This document shows, one piece after another, positions 18,422 through 26,444 of a stretch of 64,000 nt of DNA. The DNA is from JAGIBJ01 sp032119595 (GTDB lineage: Bacteria > Actinomycetota > Thermoleophilia > Solirubrobacterales > Solirubrobacteraceae): positions 62,001 to 126,000 of the forward strand of contig JAUMBQ010000008.1 in NCBI GenBank assembly GCA_032119595.1, written 5' to 3'. The position numbers and the translations under genes are program-made. The notes beneath the pieces were generated by a model. It did no database searches, was not told the origin of the DNA, and saw nothing but the letters and a program-made list of their open reading frames with translations. Each line of letters opens with the position of its first letter. Within the stretch, counting starts at the first letter, position 1.

Positions 18422-20112
18422 CGGGCGGCCCCTGCGCGTGCCCGGAGGGCGGTGCTGACGGCATCCTCGTCGTCGATGGCGTCGACCTTGGGCGCGGCCG
18501 GATCTTCGATCGCGAAGCTGAGCTTGGTCGGCCACTTGTCGCGCTTCAGCCGCAGCTTCAGCGAACGCTTGCCGGGCTTCAGCCAGCGCTGCGGGGTCCG
18601 CGCAACGGTCTTGCCGCGGCGCTTGGCGATCACGGCGATCTTGGCCCGACGCGTCAGCCGGAACGAAATCGTGAGGGTGAGGCCTTTGAGCTTGGACTTC
18701 AGGCCCTTCAGCAGCGGCGGGAGCTGCGTCGTGGTCGTCACCGCGGGAGCCGCTTTGGCATCTTCGACGGCCGGCGGCGCGAGGAGCAAGGAGTCGTCGA
18801 CCGGGGGCGTATCCGGGACGAACTGCGCCGCAGCCTCGTTCGGTCGCACGGTGATCGTGCCCTGCAGCGACGGCTCGGTATCCAGCGCGAGTTCGGCGCC
18901 GTCGGTGTAGTGGAACAGCCATCCGGCGGTGGTCACGAGCCAACACTCCGTCGCAGACGGGCACGCGACGCGCGCGGCCGTGCCACGGCCGGCACCTGAA
19001 GTGGGCAGCGCGACGACATCGACCTGCCCGGTGGCCGCGTCGACGCGGCCGATCCGCGCTTTGGCGTTGATGCTGCTGCGTTCGCCGAAGGGCTGGATGG
19101 CGAGCATGGCGTCGTCGGTCCCCGGAAGGGCGGCAAGGTCAGCGACGCGATCCGACGCACCGAACGCCCCCTCTGCGCCCACCGGCGTAATCTCCTTGAC
19201 CGCCGTTGCCCCGGGCGCGAGCCGCGCGAGCAGCGGCGGACGCTCGACGGCGCCGTCGACCAGTGCCGACGGGCCAGAGGCAGCGCCGCCGCCGCCGGCC
19301 CAGAGCTGTGAGCCATCGCTGTCGAGCGCCAGCAGTTCGCTTCCGTCGTCTGGGACGCCGGACAGCTCCGCGGGAGCAAAGGGGTCGAGCGTCGCGAGGC
19401 CATCGCCGCCGACGCGGCGAAGCAACGCCGGAACGGGCTCGGGAACGCGATTGACCGGGAGGGTTCGATCCTCCGGGCGTGGGCCCACGAGCGCGCTTTC
19501 GAAGACGACGCCGGCATGCGCCTGGAGATCGCTGATCGCCCGGCCCTGCGGGCCATACGACGTGGTGAGCGTGCTGCCGTTCCAGTGCAACCGGAACGCC
19601 CCAACCCGGGATCCCGTCGGGTCGGAGGCCGCCGGTCCGCCGAACCAGCAGTCATCCGCCGCGCGGCAGTTCGCCGCGGTCATCACGCGGTAGGGGTCGG
19701 GGCTCTGCGGCAAGGTGCCGTAGGAGCCGACCACCGCGCCGTCCTTGTAGTGGCAGAGCGTCGTGCCCGAGCCGACGCGCGGGCGGCTCGGTTCACTGAT
19801 CGTCCACCACTCGGTGGGCCCAGCCCACGCGATCTTGAACGTGTCGGCCGAGCCGCCACAGACCACTGAGAGCGTGCGCCAGGTGCGCCCGTTCCAGATC
19901 CACAGTCCGCGGGGACTCACGGCGTTGCCCTCGACCGCCAGGAGCCCGCGGTTCGGGCTCCAGAACTTGAGGTCGCCGGGGGCGCCGAGCGGCACCTTGA
20001 AGGGGGCGCCCTCCGGCGGGGCCGGCTGCTGCAGTCGCCAACTCGGGTCAGCGGCAAGCGCGGGGCTGACCGCCCCAGCGAGCGCCAAGAGCGCGATGAA
20101 GACGACGCGCAC
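18418..20112 (-). CDS. Exported propeller-type protein with C-terminal Lys/Arg-rich beta domain (564 aa)
   Basis: Family not recognised. The signal peptide ends near ALAADP. The body (about 25-400) has repeated strand motifs with Trp/Gly and Asp boxes (GLWIWNGRTWRTLS, ECWLVTTAGWLFHYTDG), consistent with a beta-propeller. The C-terminus (about 460-545) is a beta domain with very basic strands (KIAVIAKRRGKTVA, GKRSLKLRLKRDKW), a pattern shared with other exported proteins of this window. GTG 20112 lies 3 nt after the FtsH stop and the stop overlaps the next gene's ATG by 4 nt, so it is translated as part of the FtsH operon. Confidence 0.75.
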   Translation of the reverse strand: MRVVFIALLALAGAVSPALAADPSWRLQQPAPPEGAPFKVPLGAPGDLKFWSPNRGLLAVEGNAVSPRGLWIWNGRTWRTLSVVCGGSADTFKIAWAGPTEWWTISEPSRPRVGSGTTLCHYKDGAVVGSYGTLPQSPDPYRVMTAANCRAADDCWFGGPAASDPTGSRVGAFRLHWNGSTLTTSYGPQGRAISDLQAHAGVVFESALVGPRPEDRTLPVNRVPEPVPALLRRVGGDGLATLDPFAPAELSGVPDDGSELLALDSDGSQLWAGGGGAASGPSALVDGAVERPPLLARLAPGATAVKEITPVGAEGAFGASDRVADLAALPGTDDAMLAIQPFGERSSINAKARIGRVDAATGQVDVVALPTSGAGRGTAARVACPSATECWLVTTAGWLFHYTDGAELALDTEPSLQGTITVRPNEAAAQFVPDTPPVDDSLLLAPPAVEDAKAAPAVTTTTQLPPLLKGLKSKLKGLTLTISFRLTRRAKIAVIAKRRGKTVARTPQRWLKPGKRSLKLRLKRDKWPTKLSFAIEDPAAPKVDAIDDEDAVSTALRARAGAAR

Positions 20113-20115
20113 GAG

Positions 20116-22116
20116 CTAGGAGTGGTCGACGGTCGCGTCGTCCACGGCGGGTGCCGCGGCCGCAGCAGTGCGCGCGACGAGCGGCATCGAGGTCACGCCA
20201 GACAGCAGCGCTTCCAGGCCCATGCCAGACAGCGTCTCGTGCTCAAGCAGCGCGGTCGCGACCTCGCGCACCGAGCCCCAGTTCGTCGTGAGGACACCGC
20301 GTGCGTGGGCGATCGACTCGTTCACGAACCGCTCGGTCTCCGAGTCGATCAGGTTGAGCGTGTCCGGGCTGACCTGCCCCATCTCCTGCACCTGCGCGCC
20401 GAGGAAGACTTCGCCTTGACGCTCGCCGATCGTGACCGGGCCGAGCTTGGGCGACATCCCGTAGGCGGTGACCATCGCGCGAGCCAGCGACGTGGCAGCG
20501 TGGAGATCGTCGTGGACGCCGGTGGAGAGCACGCCGAACTCGAGCTGTTCGCCCGCAGCTCCGGCGAGCACCGAGATGAGTTCACGGCGCAGGTCGGGCT
20601 CTTGGCGGACGACTTGATCCTTGTCGACGAGCATGTGCGCGGCCGTCCCCATGGTGCGCCCGCGCGCGACGATCGACAGCTTCTGCGCGCTGATCGTCTG
20701 ACCGACCGCACGCGTGACGACGGCGTGGCTGGCCTCGTGGATCGCGATCACCCACAGCTCCTCAGCGGTGAGCACGTGGCTCTTCTTCGCAGGGCCGGAG
20801 ACCACGCGATCGATCGCCTCTTCGAGCGTCTTCTGATCAATCAGCGTGCGACCCTCGCGGACCGTGAGCAGCGCAGCCTCGTTGATCACGTTGGCCAGCT
20901 CGGCGCCGGAGAACCCTGGGCAGAGTTTGGCGACCTCGTTGAGGTCGGCTTCGGGGTCGATCGGCTTGGACTGCGCGTGCAGGCTGAGGATGTCGTAGCG
21001 GCCATGCACGTCGGGCACGTCGATCGTCACCTGGCGGTCGAACCGGCCCGGACGCAGCAGGGCGTCGTCGAGGATGTCGGGGCGGTTCGTCGCCGCCATC
21101 ACCACGATCCCGGCGTCGCCGCCGAAGCCGTCCATCTCGACGAGCAGCTGGTTGAGCGTCTGCTCGCGCTCGTCGTTGCCCTGGCCGATGCCGGCGCCGC
21201 GCTTGCGGCCGGCAGCGTCGAGCTCGTCGATGAAGATGATGGCCGGGGCGACGGCACGGGCCTGCGCGAACAGGCTGCGCACACGGGCCGCGCCAACGCC
21301 GACGAGCGACTCGACGAAGTCCGAACCGGACATCGAGAAGAACTCGGCATCGGCCTCACCGGCGACGGCGCGGGCGATGAGCGTCTTGCCGGTGCCGGGA
21401 GGACCGACGAGCAGCACGCCCTTCGGGGCGCTGGCGCCCATCGACGCGTACTTGGTCGGGTCGTCAAGGAAGTCGCGGATCTCCTTGAGTTCGGCCAGGG
21501 CTTCGCTGTTGCCGGCCACGTTCGCGAACGTGACACTGCGCTCCGTCTTCTTCTTGCGGGTGCCGTTGAGCGCGGAGAACGAGGCGATGCCGCCGGAGCC
21601 GTCGTCATCGCTGAGGCGCATGAAGAACGCAAAGAGGGACACGAGCAGCAGGATCGGCAGCAGGAACTGCACGAGGATCCGGTTCGTCGGCTTGGCGACC
21701 TGCTGGTTGACGTCGACGGACGCTCCGGCCGTGGTGAGGCGCGAGAGCAGGGACGACGTGCTGGCGCCCGAGGCCGGGAACGCTGCCCAGACGGTCTCGC
21801 CGGTCGCCGTCGTCAGGACGATGCGGTTGTCCTCGTCGAGGAGTTCGGCGCGCGTGATCTGCTTCTGCGCCGTGAGTTCAGCGACCTGGGTCAGCGTGAC
21901 CTGGCGGCCCGGGCTCGAAGGCTCGATCTTGCCGAGCAGTGAGAAGAACGTCGACGCGATGGTGATCGCGGCGATGAGCAAGAAGAGCGCGATCGGGTCC
22001 TTGAAGACCGTTTTGCGCACGGCGGTACCGAACGCACCGAGGGAGCGGCGGAGCTTGTAGCTCGCGCTCTGGCGCTGGACGATGACGTTCTTCTTGGGCT
22101 TGCGTTGAGGGGCCAC
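20116..22116 (-). CDS. ftsH: FtsH-family membrane AAA+ zinc protease (666 aa)
   Basis: Membrane-anchored ATP-dependent protease. Two membrane helices (about 41-61 and 148-166) flank a roughly 85-residue extracytoplasmic FtsH_ext domain. AAA module: Walker A GPPGTGKT (238-245), Walker B IIFIDELD (293-300), arginine-finger region ATNRPDILDDALLRPGRFDR. Peptidase: HEASH (460-464) provides the HExxH zinc site, and the third ligand Asp is kept (STGVHDDL). Two departures from the classical enzyme: HEAGH is HEASH, and the pore-loop motif FVG is LVG, losing the aromatic residue (L271). It is the first gene of a coupled operon with three exported proteins, so it is likely a specialised paralogue controlling their turnover rather than the housekeeping copy. 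GTG start. Confidence 0.92.
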   Translation of the reverse strand: MAPQRKPKKNVIVQRQSASYKLRRSLGAFGTAVRKTVFKDPIALFLLIAAITIASTFFSLLGKIEPSSPGRQVTLTQVAELTAQKQITRAELLDEDNRIVLTTATGETVWAAFPASGASTSSLLSRLTTAGASVDVNQQVAKPTNRILVQFLLPILLLVSLFAFFMRLSDDDGSGGIASFSALNGTRKKKTERSVTFANVAGNSEALAELKEIRDFLDDPTKYASMGASAPKGVLLVGPPGTGKTLIARAVAGEADAEFFSMSGSDFVESLVGVGAARVRSLFAQARAVAPAIIFIDELDAAGRKRGAGIGQGNDEREQTLNQLLVEMDGFGGDAGIVVMAATNRPDILDDALLRPGRFDRQVTIDVPDVHGRYDILSLHAQSKPIDPEADLNEVAKLCPGFSGAELANVINEAALLTVREGRTLIDQKTLEEAIDRVVSGPAKKSHVLTAEELWVIAIHEASHAVVTRAVGQTISAQKLSIVARGRTMGTAAHMLVDKDQVVRQEPDLRRELISVLAGAAGEQLEFGVLSTGVHDDLHAATSLARAMVTAYGMSPKLGPVTIGERQGEVFLGAQVQEMGQVSPDTLNLIDSETERFVNESIAHARGVLTTNWGSVREVATALLEHETLSGMGLEALLSGVTSMPLVARTAAAAAPAVDDATVDHS

Positions 22117-22161
22117 TTGGCTGCTTCTGACGGACGGGGGGATTGGGTGGTGGGACGCGCC

Positions 22162-22236
22162 GGGGCGCCCGTGGCGTTGGCCAGCGGGCGCCCCTGTTTC
22201 GCGGGTGTTGCAGACGCTGCGGGCGAGCCCGCAGCG
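22162..22236 (-). terminator. Tandem hairpin terminators after the PstS-like gene
   Basis: CGCTGCGGGC/GCCCGCAGCG (22215-22236) begins 7 nt after the stop codon. GGGGCGCCCG/CGGGCGCCCC (22162-22194) follows. Both are perfect. They separate the PstS-like unit from the FtsH operon, so the FtsH genes need their own promoter in the 45 bp before 22116. Confidence 0.65.
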
Positions 22237-22242
22237 CTCGGG

Positions 22243-24261
22243 TTACTTCTTCTTTTTGGCGGCGACGGCCTTGATCGTCACCGTCGCGGTGGAGACCTTG
22301 GGCTGGCCACCGGTCGGGGTGAACGTGATCGTGAGGGTCACCGTGAGCTTCTTCTTCTTCTTGAGCTCCTTCGCGGCGGCCTTGCTCGGCTTGATCGTGA
22401 TCGCGACCGGACCGCTGGCCGTCGGCGAGGACGCCGCACTCGCGATCTGGACCTTCTTCTTCTTGCCGACGATGGACGTCGCAACGACGGTCACCGTGCC
22501 AGCGCCCGGAACCTGAATGGTCAGCGTGGCGTTGCCCTTACTGCTCTTCGGCTTGCCCGTGGTGAACGCGTTACTCGGAACGGTGACGACCGGCGGAGGC
22601 GTGGCACCCGGAGCAGGGAGCCCCGGAGCGGGCGTCGGCGTCGGCGTCGCAGCCGGCGGGGGCGGCGTTCCGCCGCCTCCGCCGGACGTCTTCGCGAAGC
22701 CGATCTTCTGGATCGCGGCGAGCGTCAGCGCCTGAACGCTGGGCGACAGGGCGGCGTAGTCGAAGGCACCGATGCCGTTCTGGCCGGTGGTCACCGCGTG
22801 CTCGAGGTAGTCGCGCGCGGTCTTGGCCTTGCGCTCTTCCGTGGCCGAGTTGAAGCCCGGCTGCGTGGCGTACGGCGTGGCGTAGTCGTCCCACGCCAGG
22901 GCGTAGGTCGGGGTGCAGATGCCGTAGGCCGTCGGTGAGGAGTCGACCATCGAGGTCTGCGCCCAGTTGCCGAGCGTCGGATCGTCGCCCGTCGGGAGGT
23001 TGCGGAGCTGCGCGGTGTTGCAGCTCGAGCCGCGCGCGCCGCCGGCCACGAAGCCGAGCGGAGCGGACTGCGGATCGACGTAGCTCGTCAGGTTCTTGGC
23101 CTGGAGCTTGACCCAGTACTTGTCGTCGGTGGCGTTGGCCTGGCGTTCGAAGGCGAAAGACCGCTGCTGGCGCGCCGTGGAGAGGTCGCCGTAGCCAATC
23201 GACCCATCAAAGTCGTTGACCTTGTTGACGAGGTCGTCGTTGCCGTTGCCGGCGCTCGGGAGCACCTCGGTGGTCTGCAACAACGGCACGTCGAGTTCGG
23301 TGCACGTCACGGCGTTGCCCTGCGTTGCGAAGTTCGCCGCACAGAACGGAACCGCGTCGGCGGTGTCGCCGTCGTTGTTGTAGTCGAAGGCCACTTCGCG
23401 AGTGTCGTTCGGCCACGTGGTGGTGTTCGGGGTGTTGAACGTCGTGAGCCAGCCGCGGCCGGGGTTCACCTGGCCGAGGTAGTCCTTCAGCGCGAACGTG
23501 GTGCCACTGTCGTCGAGGCGACGGATGCGAACGAGCGGGAAGCTCGTGCAGCGCGTGTCGGCCGGCTCAGCAGCGGTGCTGTCGCCGTCGTTGATCCAGG
23601 AGACGAGCTCGCCCCAGGTGTCGATCTCCGTGCCGCCGTTGAAGATTTTCTCCAGCTGATCGCGGGTGATCTGCAGGCGACGGGTGTTTGCGGTGCCCGG
23701 GTCGGAGAGCTGGCCCTGCTGGCCAACCGTCAGCGCGGTGCCGTCGGGCTGCGCAGCGATCGAGCAGCCGTCGGGGAGGTTGACCACGATGGCCACGCCA
23801 CCGATGGCAAGCGGAAGCGTCCGGACGAGGCCCTCGTCGCCGACGGCGTCGCTGCCCTTGTTCATGTTGGCCTGGTCGGCCGGGGCGACGGGCTCGTCGG
23901 TCATCCCGAAGCGCGGCACAAAGCCGCGGGCAATCGCGCCGGCGCTGTTGTCGCCGATGCCGCTGACGTTGGTGCGGGCGCCCATGACCTGGCGTCCTGC
24001 ACCGGAGCCGAGCGACTCGTAGCTGACGGCCGGGCCGCCGCCGACGTCGGCGCAGAAGACGCTGCCGAAGGCGGGGATGAAGGCCTGCGTGTGTGCGGAG
24101 GCAGCGAACGAGGCGCCGCGACCGGTGATCGCGTCGCCTTGGCACTTGCCGGTGGTGAACGCAGCTTCGGCGGGCGAAGCGAACGTCGTGGCGGCGAGCA
24201 GCGTGCCAGCGACGATCGACATGCGACGCGCGGACCGCGCGGCGCTGGGGAGCGGAGTCAT
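22243..24261 (-). CDS. PstS-like phosphate-binding protein with C-terminal Lys-rich domain (672 aa)
   Basis: ATG 24261 is supported by AGGAAG about 9 nt upstream and by a signal peptide right after it (cleavage near AEAAF). The region at about 30-470 follows the PstS/PBP-like pattern: GRGASFAASAHTQAF at the N-terminus, SYESLGSGAGRQ, GDEGLVRTLPLAIGG, and ITRDQLEKIFNGG. It is roughly twice the size of classical PstS, with several inserts and a Gly/Pro/Thr-rich linker (about 535-575) leading to a beta domain rich in Lys (KKKKLTVTLTITFTPTGG) and a KKKK end. I infer an accessory or surface-bound phosphate-binding protein. PHO-box-like units lie upstream. Confidence 0.8.
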   Translation of the reverse strand: MTPLPSAARSARRMSIVAGTLLAATTFASPAEAAFTTGKCQGDAITGRGASFAASAHTQAFIPAFGSVFCADVGGGPAVSYESLGSGAGRQVMGARTNVSGIGDNSAGAIARGFVPRFGMTDEPVAPADQANMNKGSDAVGDEGLVRTLPLAIGGVAIVVNLPDGCSIAAQPDGTALTVGQQGQLSDPGTANTRRLQITRDQLEKIFNGGTEIDTWGELVSWINDGDSTAAEPADTRCTSFPLVRIRRLDDSGTTFALKDYLGQVNPGRGWLTTFNTPNTTTWPNDTREVAFDYNNDGDTADAVPFCAANFATQGNAVTCTELDVPLLQTTEVLPSAGNGNDDLVNKVNDFDGSIGYGDLSTARQQRSFAFERQANATDDKYWVKLQAKNLTSYVDPQSAPLGFVAGGARGSSCNTAQLRNLPTGDDPTLGNWAQTSMVDSSPTAYGICTPTYALAWDDYATPYATQPGFNSATEERKAKTARDYLEHAVTTGQNGIGAFDYAALSPSVQALTLAAIQKIGFAKTSGGGGGTPPPPAATPTPTPAPGLPAPGATPPPVVTVPSNAFTTGKPKSSKGNATLTIQVPGAGTVTVVATSIVGKKKKVQIASAASSPTASGPVAITIKPSKAAAKELKKKKKLTVTLTITFTPTGGQPKVSTATVTIKAVAAKKKK

Positions 24262-24416
24262 GAAGGGGAACTTCCTGGGTTGGGACCGGGGGTGGGAAAG
24301 GTCGGACGGCATCGTTGCGAGGTCGCCTCCCCAAAGCGACCCGGATTCACCACTTCGATACAGCCCGTTTACGACTTGTTGCCATTGTGGTCCAACCACC
24401 GCGGAGGGACGCTCGA
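24262..24416 (-). promoter_or_regulatory. Promoter region with degenerate PHO-box-like units (24345-24384)
   Basis: Units at exact 11-bp spacing: ATTCACC (24345), CGATACA (24356), GTTTACG (24367), GTTGCCA (24378). The first and third resemble the PhoP unit, the others only partly. This 155-bp gap separates the PstS-like gene from the two propeller genes upstream and is the obvious place for its promoter. Confidence 0.45.
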
Positions 24417-26444
24417 TCACGGCTTGAACTCGACGGTGACGCGGCCCACATACGAGCGCCCCGAGGCGCCCGTCAGGGTCACTTGGGTGCTCGCGGTGAG
24501 CTTGCCGGCGGCCTTCAGCGCACGCTTGAAACGCTTCGGAAGCTTGAGGCGCACCGTCACCGTGGTCGCCTTGGTGGCTCGAACTTTCGAGCGTGCGAGC
24601 ACGCGCGTTCCGCCGACGCGCTTGCCGTCGGTATTGCGCAGGCGCCCTCGCGCGGCGGCGAGTCCCTGGGCCTTCTCTGGCACCTTGATGCGAATCGTGA
24701 CGACACCCTTGCGGCTCGCGCCAGCGCGCACCACCAGCCGGGTCGGCGGGACCTCGGCGGGCTCTGCTGCGGACACGGCCGGAGCGTTGACCTCGGAGAC
24801 GATCTCCTCGGCTGGAGTCTCGACGACCGCCGCTGCGGTTCGCTCGACGACGAACGCGTCCGGGCGGTTGTTGGCATCGCCAAAGAACAGGTTCGATGCC
24901 GAACTGATGAACGCGACGCGCCGGCCATCGGCGCTGAGCGCAGGAATCGCGGACGCTGGGCCGTCCGTGTCGGACCCGCCGATCCCGATGCTCGCACGCT
25001 CGATCGTCCGTTCGGTCAGGTCGACGAGCTGAACATCCCGCGCCGTGGCCTGAAGCCGCGACGTTCCCAGGACGCGCAGGATCTGCGTGACCTGCGTCGT
25101 GCGCAGCGTCGTGAGCGCGAGCCAGCGCCCGTCAGCCGACATCGCGATTCCGTCGATCGACGCACTGGTGGTGGTCGTCGGGCCACCGTCACGGGTGACC
25201 TCGAAGGTCGTGGCCTTACGCCCCTTGCCGGGCGTCATGTCGGTCACGAAGACATCCGAGGCGTTGCCCGTGGCGGCGACGCCACGAGCTGAGGCGTTCG
25301 TGAGGTAGGCGACGCGCATGCCATCCGCCGACAGCGCCGGCGCCTGCCCGACGATGCCGCCGAGCAGCCCTTCGTTGGTCGAGAGCGGGCCGTAACAGGG
25401 ACCGGACGCGACCGGGCTGTCGATGATCGGGGTGCCAGGCGCGCAGCCCGGATCCTCAGGGTCCACGTAGCCAGTCACGCGCCTCGTGGAAGCCGCCGGG
25501 CCGTCCGCGACCTTGCGCCAGAGGTAGTACTCGTACGCGGGGTTCTCTCCCTCACCGACGAGGAAGGCCGTCTGCGCCGGCGCGTTGCGGCCGACCCATG
25601 CGACGGTCGACCCATCGGCGCTCAGGACGGCCGCCCCGAGGGCCCCACCAGCCGGTGCCCCGCTCGTGCGATCGCGGGTCACCAAGGTGGTCGTGCCGGC
25701 GCGCCGATTGCGCACGAAGACCTGTTGCCCTGGCGTGTCGATGGCGTCTCCCGTCGGCAGATCCGAGACGACGTCCGCCGTCTTGAACACGACCGTCTGC
25801 CCGTCGGCGCTGATCGCCGCGCGACCGGTGACGTCGGTACCGGGGTTGACACCGGGATGGTCTTGCCCCTCCGGCAGCGCGGCGTAGCGAGCCGGAGCGC
25901 CGGTTGTCGACCGCGAGACGAGTTCATACGCCCCGGGGGTGCCGATGGGCACGGTCATGTCGCGGACGTACACGTCCGCGTTGCCGTTCTGGTCGTCGGG
26001 GCTGAGCTTCCAGGCGGTCGAGAACGCCACGAACCGGCCGTCGCCCGAGAGCGACGGGTTGAGCGCACCACGGACCATGGGCGTATCTGGCGAAGTCTCA
26101 GACCGCAGATCGCCATGGGCGACGAGCTGGAGGCCGCCGCCTTCGAGATCCCGCCGGAAGATCCCGCCGGACCGGAACTGGCCGACCGGATCCGGATCGG
26201 CATCGTCGAAGAAGTTCCTCGCGCGAGTAGTGAATGCCGCGTACCGACCGTCGCCCGAGAGCGCGACCTGCGTCGTGGTGTCGTCGGCCTGCTCCAGACG
26301 GTCGAGCGAGGCCGAGACGATCCGCGCCCCAGGCGCGATGTAGGCCGTCGAGACCGCGGGCACAGCGAGGCCAATGGCGCTGGCTGCCGCCAGACCGACG
26401 AGCGCCTGGCGGCGGATGCGGGCTGGTCGAAGCAGCACGGTCAT
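24417..26444 (-). CDS. Exported TolB/PD40-type beta-propeller protein (675 aa)
   Basis: Signal peptide at the N-terminus (cleavage near STAYIA). Five or more PD40/TolB-type blades are recognisable by their recurring core: ALSGDGRYAAFTT, SLSGDGRFVAFST, AISADGQTVVFKT, ALSADGMRVAYLT, AMSADGRWLALTT, ALSADGRRVAFIS. The C-terminus (about 560-675) is a basic beta domain (VTVRLKLPKRFKRALKAAG) like those in neighbouring exported proteins. The start overlaps the upstream gene's stop by 4 nt. No enzymatic residues are evident; it is probably a surface or periplasm-equivalent scaffold or ligand binder. Confidence 0.82.
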   Translation of the reverse strand: MTVLLRPARIRRQALVGLAAASAIGLAVPAVSTAYIAPGARIVSASLDRLEQADDTTTQVALSGDGRYAAFTTRARNFFDDADPDPVGQFRSGGIFRRDLEGGGLQLVAHGDLRSETSPDTPMVRGALNPSLSGDGRFVAFSTAWKLSPDDQNGNADVYVRDMTVPIGTPGAYELVSRSTTGAPARYAALPEGQDHPGVNPGTDVTGRAAISADGQTVVFKTADVVSDLPTGDAIDTPGQQVFVRNRRAGTTTLVTRDRTSGAPAGGALGAAVLSADGSTVAWVGRNAPAQTAFLVGEGENPAYEYYLWRKVADGPAASTRRVTGYVDPEDPGCAPGTPIIDSPVASGPCYGPLSTNEGLLGGIVGQAPALSADGMRVAYLTNASARGVAATGNASDVFVTDMTPGKGRKATTFEVTRDGGPTTTTSASIDGIAMSADGRWLALTTLRTTQVTQILRVLGTSRLQATARDVQLVDLTERTIERASIGIGGSDTDGPASAIPALSADGRRVAFISSASNLFFGDANNRPDAFVVERTAAAVVETPAEEIVSEVNAPAVSAAEPAEVPPTRLVVRAGASRKGVVTIRIKVPEKAQGLAAARGRLRNTDGKRVGGTRVLARSKVRATKATTVTVRLKLPKRFKRALKAAGKLTASTQVTLTGASGRSYVGRVTVEFKP

